22,477 bases of DNA. Source: Negativicutes bacterium. GTDB taxonomy: Bacteria; Bacillota_C; Negativicutes; Sporomusales_B; JARLHX01. The stretch spans positions 1-22,477 of the forward strand of contig JARLHY010000079.1 in the NCBI GenBank assembly GCA_031292015.1. Direction: 5' to 3'. Below the pieces are notes generated by a model. It did not search any database. It was not told the origin of the DNA and saw nothing but the letters and a program-made list of their open reading frames with translations. The position numbers were made by a program, and so were the translations under genes. Each line of letters starts with the position of its first letter. Positions within the stretch are counted from its first letter, which is position 1. This document shows positions 21,442 through 22,477 of the stretch, piece after piece.

Positions 21442-22293
21442 ATGACGATGGATTTTATTCAAGTGGATCAGGGAAAATGTAGCCGGTGCGGCATTTGTGC
21501 CGCCATTTGCCCAGGTGTAATTGGCATGGGTGACAATGGACCCCAGGCAATCCGGAATCTTTGTGTAAGCTGTGGCCAATGTGTGGCCGTTTGTCCCGAG
21601 GGAGCGCTGGATAATACGAATGCACCGTTAGTTCATCAGGCTCCCCTTGGGCAAAACACTGCTCCCGATGGGGCTGCGGTCGCCCAATTCTTGCGTTCGC
21701 GCCGATCGATTCGCAGCTATCGACAAAAGGCTGTGCCCCGGGATAAGATACGGCAACTGCTGGATATTGCGAGGATGGCTCCTACTGCCTGCAATTCGCA
21801 AGGGGTCGCCTATCACGTGGTCGATCAGCCGGATACATTGCGCCAGATCGCGGCGGCTGTCATCGACTGGACGGAAAGGGAATTGAACAGCTCCCCGGCG
21901 ATGGCTGAGGCGAAGTATGCGCCCCATCTGGCCATGATGGTCGAACAATACCGCAAGGAAGGCCAGGAGGTTGTCCTGCGCTCCGCTCCGTGTCTCATTG
22001 TGGCGTGTGCCGATCAAAGCTCTTTTGCTGTCGGCCGGGATAATACCTATCTGTCGTTTTCCTACTTGCAGCTGTATGCAACATCAATCGGCCTGGGGAC
22101 GTGCTGGGCCGGGCTGTTCGAGTACTGTGCCGCTACCGGGTACGGACCGCTCCTTAGTCTGCTGAATCTGCCGAAAAACATGCAAGTCACCAGCGGAATG
22201 ATGGTTGGTTACCCGCAATATGCCTATCATCGCCTGGTGGACAGAAATCCCCTGCAGGTCACCTGGCAAGAGCACAACCCGGAAGCATTGTGA
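21442..22293 (+). CDS. Nitroreductase family protein with N-terminal 2[4Fe-4S] ferredoxin domain
   Basis: This 283-aa fusion has two 4Fe-4S cluster motifs in residues 10-55: CSRCGICAAICP (C13, C16, C19, C23) and CVSCGQCVAVCP (C41, C44, C47, C51). An FMN-binding nitroreductase domain follows (about 80-270) with the phosphate-binding SRRSIRSYRQKAVPRD, MAPTACNSQ, and the late LGTCWAGLFEY and GYPQYAYHR segments. The fusion suggests flavin reduction by electrons from low-potential ferredoxin-type donors in anaerobes. The ATG at 21442 is preceded by GAGGTGACAAGG; ATG 21448 is also possible. It is controlled by an operator shared with the WYL gene, and a small NTF2-like gene follows 29 bp later. A detoxifying or redox role is likely and the substrate is unknown. 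Confidence 0.93.
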   Translation: MTMDFIQVDQGKCSRCGICAAICPGVIGMGDNGPQAIRNLCVSCGQCVAVCPEGALDNTNAPLVHQAPLGQNTAPDGAAVAQFLRSRRSIRSYRQKAVPRDKIRQLLDIARMAPTACNSQGVAYHVVDQPDTLRQIAAAVIDWTERELNSSPAMAEAKYAPHLAMMVEQYRKEGQEVVLRSAPCLIVACADQSSFAVGRDNTYLSFSYLQLYATSIGLGTCWAGLFEYCAATGYGPLLSLLNLPKNMQVTSGMMVGYPQYAYHRLVDRNPLQVTWQEHNPEAL

Positions 22294-22322
22294 ACAATAT
22301 AAAAGCGCGGAGGGATCATGCT

Positions 22323-22477
22323 ATGTCCATCAAACTACCGCCGGTGATTGACGCGTTCCTTCAGGCAAAAAACAGTTACGACAGTACTGCATTTGCCGCT
22401 TGTTTTGCGGATCATGCCGTCGTCCAGGACGAAGGTAAGGAGCTGCGCGGTACCGTCGCCATTAAGAACTGGATCGA
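22323..22477 (+). CDS. NTF2-like/SnoaL-type protein, 3' end outside the window
   Basis: Only the first 51 residues are visible. They read MSIKLPPVIDAFLQAKNSYD, then TAFAACFADHAVVQDEGKEL and RGTVAIKNWI. The helix, FADHAVVQDEG strand and RGxxAIKxW pattern are characteristic of the SnoaL-like/NTF2-like family of small cone-shaped barrels, which are usually 110-140 aa. The ribosome site GGAGGG lies 8 nt upstream. An overlapping ATG at 22318 opens only a 9-codon frame. The 29-bp gap after the nitroreductase suggests one operon, so it is probably under the same WYL control. Function is unknown. Confidence 0.75.
   Translation, partial: MSIKLPPVIDAFLQAKNSYDSTAFAACFADHAVVQDEGKELRGTVAIKNWI

Overview
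The window looks like a chromosomal segment of an anaerobic Bacillota species, most likely a Negativicute of the Sporomusaceae type. That placement is inference. It rests on strong Shine-Dalgarno sites, frequent TTG/GTG starts, many intrinsic terminators, a class I cyclic-di-GMP riboswitch, and a gene set typical of anaerobes coping with oxygen (CoA-disulfide reductase with rhodanese, hemerythrin, ferredoxin-nitroreductase). There are no tRNA or rRNA genes, no CRISPR array and no complete insertion sequence. Most genes are metabolic or regulatory and sit in short transcription units with their own terminators.

Layout. 1-2670: a SAM methyltransferase bracketed by two almost identical terminator hairpins, then a GpgS-like glycosyltransferase with an extra N-terminal domain. 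2711-4902: two DJ-1/PfpI-family genes on the minus strand, divergent from a LysR regulator, with an inverted repeat between them. 4927-8390: a LacI-type regulator, a zinc-dependent polyol/threonine-type dehydrogenase and a transaldolase-family enzyme. An identical 12-bp palindrome lies at the lacI promoter and again before the dehydrogenase, so this reads as a self-regulated carbohydrate unit. 8467-10410: a sigma-A-type promoter, a GEMM-I c-di-GMP riboswitch and a terminator, followed by a 52-aa membrane protein, a 70-aa protein and a 260-aa protein of unknown function. 10664-13728: moeA and a CoA-disulfide-reductase/rhodanese fusion.

13729-14389 is non-coding but highly structured. It holds a 127-bp imperfect palindromic element. 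After it comes a promoter followed by a long rod-shaped RNA fold with a central bubble, resembling 6S RNA, and then a terminator. 14390-15724 is an NhaC-type antiporter. 15864-16652 (minus strand) encodes a protein made almost entirely of seven 32-residue coiled-coil repeats. 17283-19541 holds a chemoreceptor with a polytopic membrane sensor and a bacteriohemerythrin. 19757-20204 is a hot-dog thioesterase whose natural 5' end appears to be one base out of frame. 20399-22477 is a WYL regulator, a ferredoxin-nitroreductase fusion and the start of an NTF2-like gene. The same operator, with identical half-sites and spacer length, lies before the WYL gene and before the nitroreductase.

The most interesting items are the 6S-like RNA with its neighbouring palindromic element, the c-di-GMP-controlled small-protein unit, and the two regulator/operator pairs that can be read directly from the DNA.
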